Counted from the first letter of the stretch, positions 41,101 through 50,866 are shown. The stretch is DNA of 64,000 nt from VRUE01 sp963718775 (GCA_963718775.1 OY970377.1:2232001-2296000), one strand, 5' to 3'. Numbers and translations: made by a program. Notes: a model not told the origin generated them from the letters alone.

Positions 41101-43835
41101 TGAGCGTCCGTACAGCCTTGCTTGCAGTTGTGGCCTTGGGGGCCTTTGCCCTCCCGTCTTCCGCCGCGGCCGCAGAACCACCCTGCGACCTGGAACCGCG
41201 CACGCGTTGCTACGGGGTCGAGTCGCTCGAAGCGTCGCTTTCCACGAGGCAGGCCGGGGACCATCCGGACCTCACCTTCACCTTTGACATCACCCCTGAT
41301 CCCGACAGCGAGCCCAATGGTCAGACCGGCCTCAAGGACGCCTACGCGCCAACCCGCAACGTGCGCATCGAAACTCCCCCAGGGTTGATCGGCGACCCCA
41401 GCGTGCTTGGCGTGCCCCAGCAGTGCACTGCAGCCGAACTGGCGAACTGGCGCATCGATGGGTGCCCCAACGGTTCGCAGATCGGCATCGCGGAAGTCTT
41501 CGGCTACGAGCTTGGCTCTGCCGTGCTCGAGCCGATTTACATGATGCAGCCGCCTGGGGGGGAAGTGGTCGCGCGCATCGGCCTGATTGCTGGCGCCTTC
41601 CCTGTCTACATCGACGCCCAAGTACGCACCGAGAGCGACTACGGGCTCACGCTTGAAATCGTCGATGCTCCGACTACCGTGAAGTTGCTTCGCTCGGTGG
41701 GTACGACCTGGGGTGTTCCTGCTGACCCTGTCCACGACACCGAACGCTGTACTCCCGCCGAGGTGTTCCTGGACAACTGCAGGGTTTCGCCCCCACGTCC
41801 TCCGGGCATTAGGGCGCTGCCCTTCCTTACCAACCCGACCCACTGCGGCGTGCCGCTGGAGATGCGCGTCGGCGCTTCCAGCTGGCTGGAACCCAATCGC
41901 TTCGACACCAAATCGGCCTCGTTTCCGACGATCATTGGCTGCAACCGACTCCCCTTCGGTCCCAGTCTGGTCATCGACCCGACCAGCCGGCGTGCCGCTG
42001 CGCCCACCGGCCTCGACATCACCTATCGCGTTCCGGCCGCCCAGGGGGTCAAAATCCTCGAACCCTCCCAGACTCGCGACATCAGGGTTGCGCTGCCCGA
42101 GGGGGTCGTTGTCAATCCGTCCGCCGCGGACGGCCTCGCCGTCTGCTCAGAAGCGCAGGTTCGCTTCGGCGAGCGGGTCAACGCGGAATGCCCCGATGCG
42201 GCAAAGGTCGCCGAGTTCGAGGCCGAAATACCTGCCCTACCGCGCCGGATGCGGGGCGCCTTCTACCTGCGCGAGCCTGAACCGGGCAACCTCTTTCGCT
42301 TCTGGGCGGTTGCCGATGACCTCGGCGCCCACATCAAGCTGGAGGGTCAGCTCGTCGTCGACAAACAGACCGGTCAGCTGGAAACCGTGCTGCTCGACGT
42401 TCCCCAGGCGCCGCTTCGTGAAGCCAGGTTCGTTCTCAAGTCAGGCTTCCGGGCGCCGCTGGTCAATCCAGCCGCCTGCGGAACTTTCGCCAGCAAGTAC
42501 GAATTCACTCCCTGGTCGGGTGGCTCGCCGGTGATCGCCGACGCGCCCATGACGATCGATCAGGGGTGCGATGGCCTTGGCGGCTTTGCCCCCAAGCTCT
42601 CCGCGGGTAGCGCGGATCCGACGGCGGGCCATCACTCGCCCTTCCTCTTCACGCTGAGGCGAGAAGACGGCGAACAGAACCCTGCCTCACTGGAGGTCAC
42701 ACTGCCCAAGGGGCTCTCGGCAAAGCTCGCCGGCGTTGCTCATTGCGACGGCGTCGAGGCCGTCACAGGCGCATGTCCGGCTGCGTCTCGCATCGGCAAG
42801 GTCACGGCCTCCGCCGGCGCTGGCCCGACACCGCTGTGGGTTCCCCAGCCGGGTAAGCGCCCGACCGCCGTCTATCTGGGCGGCCCCTACAAAGGCGCCC
42901 CACTGAGCGTGATTGCCGTGGTTCCCGCTCAGGCCGGTCCCTTCGACCTCGGCGATCAGGTCGTGCGCTCGGCGATCTTCCTCGACCCCACGACGGCGCA
43001 GGGCATGGTTCGTTCCGATCCACTTCCCCAGATCCTCGAAGGAGTGCCGGTCAGCTACCGCACCGTCCAGGTCGAGCTGGACCGCGAGGACTTCGCGCTC
43101 AACCCGACCGGCTGCAGTCCGAGGTCGATCGAGGCGACGGTGACCTCTTCCTTGGGGGCAATTGCCCATCCAGCCTCGCCTTTCACCGCGACTAACTGCG
43201 CCAGGCTCGACTTCCAACCGAGGGTCGCCTTCCGCCTATTCGGTGGCACCACTCGCGGGGCTCATCCCAGGCTGCAAACCGTCCTTCGCCCGAGGGCTGG
43301 CCAGGCCAACATCGGCAGTTTCTCCGTCGCCCTGCCTCACTCGGAGTTCCTCGATCAGGCTCACATCAGAACTGTCTGCACCCGGGTGCAATTTGCGGCA
43401 GACCAGTGCCCGGCAGGCGCGATCTATGGCGAAGTCAAGGCCACCACGCCGCTCTTCGAGGAGCCGCTCTCGGGTCCGATATACCTGCGCTCCTCCAACA
43501 ATCCGCTGCCTGACATGGTGGCGGTTCTCAAAGGGCCCCCATCGCTACCCGTCGAGGTCCATGCAATTGGGCGAATCGACTCGATCAACGGTGGAATAAG
43601 GGCAAACTTCGACACCGTTCCAGACGCTCCGGTTACCGAAGTGGTCGCCAGCTTCCCCGGTGGCAAGAAGGGCCTGCTGGAAAATTCCACCAATCTTTGC
43701 GCCAAACCAAACCGGGCTACCGCCAAATTCACTGGCCAGAACGGTAAGAAAGCGACCCTGCATCCAAAGATGCAGGTCTCTTGCAAGAAGAAAAAGGGCA
43801 ACGCCAATCGCGCCAAGCCCAACGCTCGACGTTAG
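41100..43835 (+). CDS. Large secreted protein of surface operon
   Basis: This is a 911-aa exported protein with signal peptide (MSVRTALLAVVALGAFALPS..AAA). The mature part contains many beta-rich modules with recurring phrases such as NVRIETPPGLIGDP, DIRVALPEGVVVNPSAADGL, LEVTLPKGLSAKLAGVAHCD and GSFSVALPHSEFLDQAHIRT, each followed by Cys-containing loops, and a Lys-rich C-terminus (CKKKKGNANRAKPNARR). I do not recognise a Pfam family; the repeats suggest a modular adhesin or coat protein. It is translationally coupled to the NHL protein, and the similar basic tails argue for a common anchoring mode. Confidence 0.8.
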   Translation: MSVRTALLAVVALGAFALPSSAAAAEPPCDLEPRTRCYGVESLEASLSTRQAGDHPDLTFTFDITPDPDSEPNGQTGLKDAYAPTRNVRIETPPGLIGDPSVLGVPQQCTAAELANWRIDGCPNGSQIGIAEVFGYELGSAVLEPIYMMQPPGGEVVARIGLIAGAFPVYIDAQVRTESDYGLTLEIVDAPTTVKLLRSVGTTWGVPADPVHDTERCTPAEVFLDNCRVSPPRPPGIRALPFLTNPTHCGVPLEMRVGASSWLEPNRFDTKSASFPTIIGCNRLPFGPSLVIDPTSRRAAAPTGLDITYRVPAAQGVKILEPSQTRDIRVALPEGVVVNPSAADGLAVCSEAQVRFGERVNAECPDAAKVAEFEAEIPALPRRMRGAFYLREPEPGNLFRFWAVADDLGAHIKLEGQLVVDKQTGQLETVLLDVPQAPLREARFVLKSGFRAPLVNPAACGTFASKYEFTPWSGGSPVIADAPMTIDQGCDGLGGFAPKLSAGSADPTAGHHSPFLFTLRREDGEQNPASLEVTLPKGLSAKLAGVAHCDGVEAVTGACPAASRIGKVTASAGAGPTPLWVPQPGKRPTAVYLGGPYKGAPLSVIAVVPAQAGPFDLGDQVVRSAIFLDPTTAQGMVRSDPLPQILEGVPVSYRTVQVELDREDFALNPTGCSPRSIEATVTSSLGAIAHPASPFTATNCARLDFQPRVAFRLFGGTTRGAHPRLQTVLRPRAGQANIGSFSVALPHSEFLDQAHIRTVCTRVQFAADQCPAGAIYGEVKATTPLFEEPLSGPIYLRSSNNPLPDMVAVLKGPPSLPVEVHAIGRIDSINGGIRANFDTVPDAPVTEVVASFPGGKKGLLENSTNLCAKPNRATAKFTGQNGKKATLHPKMQVSCKKKKGNANRAKPNARR

Positions 43836-43987
43836 CTAGCGCTTTTAAGACGCGACGTTTGTGGCTGGTGTTCGCAGATGAAAACGCGCTGTTCTTAAAG
43901 TTGGTAAAATTTCTTTGATCAAATGCCAACGCGCCGTGAACGTAGGTCGCCAGCGGTGCAAGCAAGCGGTCGAAGGGAGAGTCCGAC

Positions 43988-45247
43988 GTGCAAATCAAGC
44001 TGACGTTTGGCGCTGCAATGCTGGCAGCCATAGTCGTTATCACGGGCAGTATGGCTGCTTCGGCATCGGCTGAAACGACCACCCTCTGCGATACGCATGA
44101 AGAGCCTTGCCAGCCGGGCAACCAACTGAAATCGCTTCACATGGTCAATACCCCGGGGACGATAGGCGAACTCTTAGCCGTCGGCGGGATAGAACTCACC
44201 GCCTTATGCTTAAACGTCTTAGCCCAGGCGGAAGTCTTAGGGCCAGGGAGCGCCCCCAACGAACTCTCGCAGTCGATCCATACGACAGAACTCAACTTCA
44301 CCAACTGCGGCACCAACGCCCTTCACAACAATTGCACGGTCAACACGGCGATCAAACTGCCGTTATTTGAGCTCTCCAAGACGGCCTTAAACTTAGGCAC
44401 GCTCGAAGCGACCAGCGGCGAAGCCTTAGTGCGCTGCGTCATCGGCGGCATCATCGTCATCGACTGCACCTACAACGCCAAAGGTCTCACGGCCCAGTTC
44501 GAAGGCGCCTTACACAAAGGCTCAGAAACCGGCCACGGCATGGTGAGCCTGAACAAAGTGGCACTGCCGCTTGCTAGCGGTGGAGGCTTCTGTCCCGAAA
44601 AATCGTTCATCCACGGTTTACTGGAACCGTTAGAGCACGCCTACGTCACGGATGCGGCACCGCCACAGACCACCCTCTGCGATACGCATGAAGAGCCTTG
44701 CCAGCCGGGCAACCAACTGAAATCGCTTCACATGGTCAATACCCCGGGGACGATAGGCGAACTCTTAGCCGTCGGCGGGATAGAACTCACCGCCTTATGC
44801 TTAAACGTCTTAGCCCAGGCGGAAGTCTTAGGGCCAGGGAGCGCCCCCAACGAACTCTCGCAGTCGATCCATACGACAGAACTCAACTTCACCAACTGCG
44901 GCACCAACGCCCTTCACAACAATTGCACGGTCAACACGGCGATCAAACTGCCGTTATTTGAGCTCTCCAAGACGGCCTTAAACTTAGGCACGCTCGAAGC
45001 GACCAGCGGCGAAGCCTTAGTGCGCTGCGTCATCGGCGGCATCATCGTCATCGACTGCACCTACAACGCCAAAGGTCTCACGGCCCAGTTCGAAGGCGCC
45101 TTACACAAAGGCTCAGAAACCGGCCACGGCATGGTGAGCCTGAACAAAGTGGCACTGCCGCTTGCTAGCGGTGGAGCACTCTGTCCCGAAAAATCGTTCA
45201 TCCACGGTTTACTGGAACCGTTAGAGCACGCCTACGTCACGTCCTAG
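43988..45247 (+). CDS. Secreted Cys-rich family protein B, duplicated domain (TTA-rich)
   Basis: This is a 419-aa exported protein: signal peptide (LTFGAAMLAAIVVITGSMAASASA), then two copies of the ~195-aa family domain. Each shows TLCDTHEEPCQPGNQ, ALCLNVLAQAEVLG, NCGTNALHNNCTVNTAIKLP, RCVIGGIIVIDCTYN and CPEKSFIHGLLEP. The copies are nearly identical at DNA level (period 591 bp); the clearest difference is GGGF versus GGAL. Twelve TTA codons per copy. GTG 43988 follows AAGGGAGAG. Function unknown; it is the first gene of a three-gene paralog array. Confidence 0.85.
   Translation: MQIKLTFGAAMLAAIVVITGSMAASASAETTTLCDTHEEPCQPGNQLKSLHMVNTPGTIGELLAVGGIELTALCLNVLAQAEVLGPGSAPNELSQSIHTTELNFTNCGTNALHNNCTVNTAIKLPLFELSKTALNLGTLEATSGEALVRCVIGGIIVIDCTYNAKGLTAQFEGALHKGSETGHGMVSLNKVALPLASGGGFCPEKSFIHGLLEPLEHAYVTDAAPPQTTLCDTHEEPCQPGNQLKSLHMVNTPGTIGELLAVGGIELTALCLNVLAQAEVLGPGSAPNELSQSIHTTELNFTNCGTNALHNNCTVNTAIKLPLFELSKTALNLGTLEATSGEALVRCVIGGIIVIDCTYNAKGLTAQFEGALHKGSETGHGMVSLNKVALPLASGGALCPEKSFIHGLLEPLEHAYVTS
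44077..45247 (+). repeat. 591-bp tandem duplication within secreted protein B
   Basis: Copy 1 (44077-44667) and copy 2 (44668-45247) are offset by exactly 591 bp and appear identical apart from a few bases near GGAGGCTTC/GGAGCACTC and the ends. Synonymous sites are also identical, so the event is recent or maintained by conversion; collapse or duplication in assembly is the alternative. Confidence 0.85.
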
Positions 45248-45493
45248 AGCCGGCGGAGGAGCGATGTCGGCGCGAGCCGAGACATTGAAGCCACTCGTTT
45301 GAGCGTGCGCAAGTCGGTGCGCGCGGAAAACGGACTTTCTGGCATTTGCGGCAGATTCGGTCGTAGGCCGATGGTCGTCCCCTGCCGAGCGTTCTCAATG
45401 AGCAGGAATTCTTGACTGATTCTGTTTGCGCAGCGGATACTCGAGTCCCCGTAACTCAGACTCGGCAAGTCTTGCCAGAGGGAGGAGGCCACA

Positions 45494-46156
45494 ATGAGGC
45501 TTTCGAAGATGCTCGGTATGGCAGTCACCGCGGGCGTGATTATGGCGGCAGTGATAGGCACGTCTTCAGCGATGGCCGGTTATACGGCGCTGTGCAAAGT
45601 CAACGAATTACCCTGTGCTGTTGCGAACCAGGTCAGTGTCCTTCAGATGGCAAAATCCTCGGGGACGGTTCTCTCAGTAGAAGCTACAGGCGGTATTGAA
45701 CTCACCGCCTTATGCTTAAACGTCTCTTTCAAAGGAGAAGTCTTAGGGTTAGGCAGCGGCGGCAATGGTTTGTCGCAGTCCATTCACACCACTGAACTGA
45801 ACTATGCCAACTGCGGCACAAATGCGAGCCACAACAATTGCTTTACCAGTACGGTGAAACTGCCATTATTCGAGTTGTTAAAGACAGCTCCGAATTTAGG
45901 CCAGTTAACGGCGCTAAGCGGTAAGATATTAGTGTTCTGCTCGCTTTTCGGCTTCACCGTGCTTCATTGCGTTTACGACTTGACTGGCCTGACTTTTCCG
46001 TTCGAAGGCGCGTTACACAGTGCCGGTACGGGTCACGGAATGTGGACTGCGAGCGGGATCGTGTTCCCGGTATTAGACGGCAGCTTTTTTTGCCCGGTAA
46101 CGACGCGCGTCAGTTTCTTAATGGAACCGACATCGCACACTTGGATTTCTAGTTAG
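45494..46156 (+). CDS. Secreted Cys-rich family protein C (TTA-rich)
   Basis: This is a 220-aa paralog with signal peptide (MLGMAVTAGVIMAAVIGTSSAMA) and the shared Cys framework (ALCKVNELPC, ALCLNVSFKGEVLG, NCGTNASHNNC, FCSLFGFTVLHCVYD, FFCP) and ending EPTSHTWISS. Thirteen TTA leucine codons. The strong GGGAGGAGG site precedes ATG 45494. It lies 246 bp after protein B and 48 bp before protein D. Confidence 0.85.
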   Translation: MRLSKMLGMAVTAGVIMAAVIGTSSAMAGYTALCKVNELPCAVANQVSVLQMAKSSGTVLSVEATGGIELTALCLNVSFKGEVLGLGSGGNGLSQSIHTTELNYANCGTNASHNNCFTSTVKLPLFELLKTAPNLGQLTALSGKILVFCSLFGFTVLHCVYDLTGLTFPFEGALHSAGTGHGMWTASGIVFPVLDGSFFCPVTTRVSFLMEPTSHTWISS

Positions 46157-46204
46157 CTGAGTAGAGGAGTTGCTTTGCCTGTGCATTCACCGAGAAAGGA
46201 AGAG

Positions 46205-46855
46205 ATGAGATCAAGAAAAGCCTTTAGCCGAATTGCGCTCTTGGCGACGCTTGTAGTGGTATCTGTGGGCGCATCGTCAGGCGTTGCGGAAGGCACGGCA
46301 CTATGCAGTGCGAATGAAACTCCGTGCGCGGTCAATCAAGTGAATTCCCTTCATCTAGTCAACACTGCGGGTACGACTGTGGACATGAGACTAATCGGTG
46401 GAATTGAACTCACCGTTTTATGTTTAAATCTTTTATGGCAAGCGAACGTCTTAGGATTAGCAGCAATACAAATTATCCATACGACCGAACTAAATATCAC
46501 CAACTGCGGAACTAATGCAGGCCACAATAATTGCACGGTAAACACTGCAATAGAACTTCCGTCGTTCGAACTACTTTCAAACACGCCAAACTTAGGAGTG
46601 ATGCAGGCAATCGATGGCAAAATGTTAGTGCGCTGCGTCATCGGAGGCATCATCGTATGTGACTGTGTTTACAGTCTTGCCGGTTCAGTGGTGGGGGTTG
46701 AAGGAGCGTTACATTCTGGGGCATCGACTGGTCACGGTATGTTCCGATGGCTGGCCATGGCCCCCGGGCTGTCTCCGGAGAAAGGTCTTTGTGCGAAAGA
46801 AACTCAACTGGAATCCTTACTGGAACCGTTACAGCATATTTGGGTCTCGACGTAG
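46205..46855 (+). CDS. Secreted Cys-rich family protein D (TTA-rich)
   Basis: This is a 216-aa paralog with signal peptide (FSRIALLATLVVVSVGASSG) and the shared pattern ALCSANETPC, VLCLNLLWQANVLGL, NCGTNAGHNNCTVNTAIELP, RCVIGGIIVCDCVYS and LLEPLQHIWVST. It is the most diverged and AT-richer member. Ten TTA codons. ATG 46205 follows AAGGAAGAG; the frame is open to 46175 but that part is not signal-like. Confidence 0.85.
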   Translation: MRSRKAFSRIALLATLVVVSVGASSGVAEGTALCSANETPCAVNQVNSLHLVNTAGTTVDMRLIGGIELTVLCLNLLWQANVLGLAAIQIIHTTELNITNCGTNAGHNNCTVNTAIELPSFELLSNTPNLGVMQAIDGKMLVRCVIGGIIVCDCVYSLAGSVVGVEGALHSGASTGHGMFRWLAMAPGLSPEKGLCAKETQLESLLEPLQHIWVST

Positions 46856-46861
46856 CGGTGG

Positions 46862-46892
46862 TCTCCGGGCGGCTCTGTGGGTCGCCCGGAGA
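46862..46892 (+). terminator. Hairpin terminator after secreted protein D
   Basis: TCTCCGGGCG (46862-46871) and CGCCCGGAGA (46883-46892) form a perfect 10-bp stem starting seven bases after the stop. There is only a short T-containing tail (GCTTG), so strength is uncertain. Confidence 0.6.
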
Positions 46893-47228
46893 GCTTGTAG
46901 CTGCTGAGGAGATGAGCGGAAGGGACTTGCGCCCAAGGGCGCGCGTGCGATGGTGTGTTCCTGGCAGATGCAGGCGATTTGTATGAGACGTAGCGATAGG
47001 TGAGTTAGTGAGCGGTTAGGGATATTTGCGCGTCTTGACGTGCCTATCGCTGACTGTTATTCAATGCGCCGCCCCCGCCACCGAATGTTGGGGCGGCGGT
47101 GCATTGCTGCGCAAAGTCGACCCCCCTTTGTCGTCAGCTTTGGGGGGCGAGCAGTGGGTGCTGGGCGGGACCTCCGGGCGTCGCCCAGCCCCGCCGCGTT
47201 TTTGTGACGGAATCCGACCGAGGGTGGA
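46893..47228. other. Intergenic region without a supported gene
   Basis: The 373-bp gap between secreted protein D and metH holds the hairpin at 46862-46892 and at least two further GC-rich stems (47067-47098; 47160-47189). Short open frames here look unlike protein. No RNA gene recognised; a cobalamin riboswitch was considered and rejected. Confidence 0.5.
47160..47204. terminator. GC-rich stem with T-run, between convergent units
   Basis: GCTGGGCG (47160-47167) and CGCCCAGC (47182-47189) form an 8-bp stem; GCGTTTTTG follows on the plus strand at ~47197. It could end transcripts from either side, including metH, whose stop is at 47229. Confidence 0.45.
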
Positions 47229-50200
47229 TCAGATGTTGGCTGGCGGTTCGCTGGGCAGCGGATCTCCACCGCGCTCGGTGCCGGCGATCAACTCGTCGGG
47301 AGCGACTTGCTCGGGAATGAAGCCCGATTTCATGCCGAAATAGACGGCCTGGGGATGGTGGGCGACGATCGCCACCGTCGACTGCTCGGGCAGTACGGCG
47401 TAGCCGCCTGAAAGGGTCATGCCGATCTCTTCGAGGCCGAGCAGGCGCCAGACCTTCTCGTGCTCGGACTGGTCCGGGCAGGCCGGATAGCCCCAGGAGT
47501 AGCGCCTTCCCTGGTCGAGGGGAATGCCGAGTTCGCTGCGGATTTCGGAGTGCAGCCACTCGGCGAGGCCCTCTGCGGCTTGTACGCCGAGGCCGTGGAC
47601 GTAGAGTTGTTCGGCGAACTCGCCTTCGCGCTCGAGCTTCTCGATCAGCTCCGTCACCTCGGGACCGACGGTGACGCCCTGCAGGGCGACGACATCGCGT
47701 TCGCCGGACCCCAGCGGCCGGTAGAAGTCGGCCAGGCAGATGCGGTCGTGCTTGGGCTGGCGCGGGAAGACGAGCCGCTCGAGCTCACGCTCGGGGTCCG
47801 CGGGGTCGAAGACGACCAACTCGTTGCCGTCGGCGTTGCAGGGGAAGTAGCCAAGCCGTGCTCGGGGGTGCAGGTAATCCTGCTCACGCCACATCCGCTC
47901 CAGGCGCGGGGCGAAGCCCTCCTCCTCGCCGTTTCCCTCGACCAGCTGGCGCCAGGCCTCGCCCTTGACCCCGCGCCCGCCCCAGTGCAGCTTGAAGAGC
48001 ACGTGGCGGTCGAGATAGGGGAAGACGTCGTCGAGATCGATGTCGACCTCGCGCGCGCCCCAGGAGGCCGGCTCGGGGATCAGCACGTCGGTGCGGGCGG
48101 CGGAGCGGGCGCTCGAGTCGCTGGTTGGCGGCCCGTCATCGACGATGACGGGTTTCTCGCGCAGTTGCTGAGCCTCGGCGCGGATCCTCTCGACCAGAGC
48201 CTCGCGGGCCGGCTCGTCGACCAGCGCATCCATCGTGTCAAGCCCCTGGAAGGCGTCCTTGCAGTAGAAGACTCCCGGCTCGTAGACCTCGTCGGACTCC
48301 TTGCCGTTGGGATAGAGCGTGCGGCGGCCGAAGTCGCGGTTGATTGCGGCGCCGCCGATCAGCACCGGGAAGCCGAGCCCGCGCTGGTGCAGCTCCTGGA
48401 TGCAGATCGGCATCTGCTTTGAGGTCGAGACGAGCAGCGCGGAGAGGCCGATCGCGTCGGCCTCGTTCTCCACGGCTGCCTCGATGATCGTGTCGACGGG
48501 CACCTGCTTGCCGAGGTCGATCACCGTGTAGCCGTTGTTGGTCAGGATCGTGTTGACCAGCGACTTGCCGATGTCGTGCACGTCGCCGAAGACGGTGGCG
48601 ATCACCACCTTGCCCTTGGTGTGGCCGTCGATCCGGTCGAGGTAGTTCTCCAGCTGGGCGACGGCGCGCTTCATCACTTCCGCCGATTGCAGGACGAAGG
48701 GCAGGATCAGTTCGCCGGCGCCGAACTTGTCGCCGACCTCCTTCATCGCTGGCAGCAGCACCTCGTTGAGCGTCGGCACAGCGCCGATCTTCTCGACCGA
48801 GCGGTCGATCCACTCCTCGACTCCATCCTTCTTGCGGCGCAGGATGTGCCAGTGCAGCGCCTCCTCGGGCTCCATGCCCTCGGTCGGGTTGGCGGCCTCG
48901 GTCTCGGCCTCCTCGCCCTGTGACTCGAAGTGGGAGATGAAGCGCTCCAGCGCGTCCTCGCGCCGGTTGAAGACGAGGTCGTCGGTCAGCTCGCGCTCCT
49001 CGTCGGAGATCTCCGAGTAGGGCTTGATGTGGTTGGGGTTGACCATCGCCAGGTCGAGCCCGGCTTCGACGCAGTGGTGCAGGAAGACGGAGTTGAGCAC
49101 GGCCCGCGGCCGCGGCGAGACGCCGAAGGAGACGTTGGAGACACCGAGCGACGTCTTCACACCGGGGATCTCGGCCTTGATTCGGCGGATCCCCTCGATC
49201 GTCTCCACCGCAGAGGGCCGCCACTCCTCGTCGCCGGTGGTCAGGGTGAAGGTAAGCGCGTCGAAGATCAGCGCCTCGGGCTCGAGGCCGTGCTCGCCGC
49301 AGGCGATGTCACGCAGTCGCTTGGCGATCTCGACCTTGCGCTCGGCCGTCTTCGCCATGCCGACCTCGTCGATCGTCAGCGCGATCAACGCCGCGCCGTG
49401 CGCCTTGGCCAGCGGCGCGACGACGTCGGCCTTGTCGCGGCCGGCCTCGAGGTTGATCGAGTTGACGATCGCCCGCCCGGGGATCTGCTCCAGCGCGGCC
49501 TTGATCACCTCCGGTTCGGTCGAGTCGACCTGGACCGGTGTCGGCTGGGTCAGCGAGATCCGCTTCACCACCGCCGCCATCTGCCCGTCCTCGTCCTGGC
49601 GCTCGGTCAGCGCCACGCAGACGTCGAGCACGTGGGCGCCGCCTTCGACCTGGTCTTCGGCGACCTGGACGAGGCCGTCGTAGTCGTCGGCGAGCAGCAG
49701 TTCCTTCGCCTTGCGGGAGCCCTGCGAGTTGACCCGCTCACCGACCAGGGTCGGGCGCGGTTCCTGGACCAGCGGGGTGGAGGTCATCATCGACGAGACC
49801 TGGATCGGGCCCGTGGGCGGACGCTCGCCCGGCACGCGCCCGTCGACCCGCTCGCGGATCGCCGCGATGTGCTCCGGCGTCGTCCCGCAGCAGCCACCGA
49901 CTATGCCGACCCGGTAGCGCTCGACGAACTCACCCAGCGTCGCCGCTAGAGGCCCCGGCTTTTCGGGGAAGATCGTCTCGCCATCCGGCCCCTGCAGGGG
50001 TAGTCCGGCGTTGGGGATGCAGTGCACCGGGAGCGGGCTGTTCTCGCCGAGGAAGCGGATCGCGTCGCGCATGTCCTCGGGCCCTGTCGAGCAGTTGAGC
50101 CCGATCACGTCGACGTCGAGCGCCGCCAGCGTGGTCAGCACCGCCTGGATGTCGGTGCCGAGCAGCATCTTGCCGCCCTGGGGGAGAAGCGAGACGCTGG

Positions 50201-50766
50201 TCTGGATCGGCAGCGTGCGGCCGGTGGCGGCGAAGGCCTCGCGTGCGCCGAAGATCGCCGCCTTCACCTCGAGGATGTCCTGTGCGGTCTCGATGATGAT
50301 CAGGTCGGCGCCGCCTTCGACGAGGCCGCCCGCCTGCTCGGCGAACACCTCGACCAGGCGGCCGAAGGTGATGTCGCCCAGGGTCGGGTCGGTGGAGGCC
50401 GGGAGGAAGCCGGTCGGGCCGATCGAGCCTGCGACGAAGCGGTCGGGATCCCGCCGCCTTGCGGGCGATCTGGGCCGCCTTCAAGTTGATCTCGAGCGTG
50501 TGCTCGCCGAGGCCCCACTCGTCGAGCTTCAACCGCGATCCCTGGAAGCTGTCGGTCTCGACGACCTCGGCGCCGGCGTCGAGCATCGAGGCGTGCACAC
50601 CCTCGATTACGTCCGGTCGATTCAGGACCAGGGCCTCGTGGCACTTGCCCTCGAGGCCGCCGTAGTCCTCCTGGGTCAGCTCGAATTGCTCCAGGGTCGC
50701 GCCCATGCCGCCATCGAAGACGACAACGCGCTCACGGGTCGCAGCTAGGAAATCACGTTCAGGCAT
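47229..50766 (-). CDS. metH: Cobalamin-dependent methionine synthase (frameshifted)
   Basis: This is MetH, ~1179 aa across all four modules. The N-terminal homocysteine/Zn module reads VVFDGGMGATLEQFELTQED, with GLNCSTGP and GGCCGTTPEH giving the Zn cysteines. The pterin module has GERVNSQGSRKAKELLL. The B12 module has DVHDIGKSLVNTILTNNGYT with the cobalt-ligand His. The C-terminal activation domain has HPQAVYFGMKSGF-like AdoMet-binding sequence. A one-base frameshift near 50450 separates the first ~105 codons from the rest (reading resumes PDRFVAGSIGPTGFLP). With the indel a functional protein cannot be made, so sequence error is likely. It remethylates homocysteine. Confidence 0.9.
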
Positions 50767-50831
50767 GACCTAGAGAGGCTACCGGGGCGCCAAATCCTCG
50801 AGTCGTCGAGCGGGTGCATCGCGGTTCGATC

Positions 50832-50866
50832 AGGTAGATTATTTAGATCATTTAAATCAAGGGGAG
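50832..50866 (+). promoter_or_regulatory. AT-rich 9-bp repeats and ribosome site
   Basis: GGTAGATTA, TTTAGATCA and TTTAAATCA (50833-50859) are three consecutive 9-bp near-repeats forming the only AT-rich island nearby. They are followed by AGGGGAGG (~50859-50866) ahead of TTG 50875. The island probably contains the promoter of the lipoprotein gene. Confidence 0.4.

Noticed and set aside
47060..47100. A cobalamin-riboswitch-like GCCCCCGCCAC string near metH
   Set aside because: It lies downstream of metH's stop, not upstream of its start, and the other conserved riboswitch elements are absent.
47026..47343. A 105-codon frame between secreted protein D and metH
   Set aside because: It runs through hairpin sequences into the 3' end of metH, has no ribosome site and no protein-like composition.
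48930..49949. Long plus-strand open frames across metH
   Set aside because: Mirror frames of the MetH coding sequence with biased composition and no recognisable motif.
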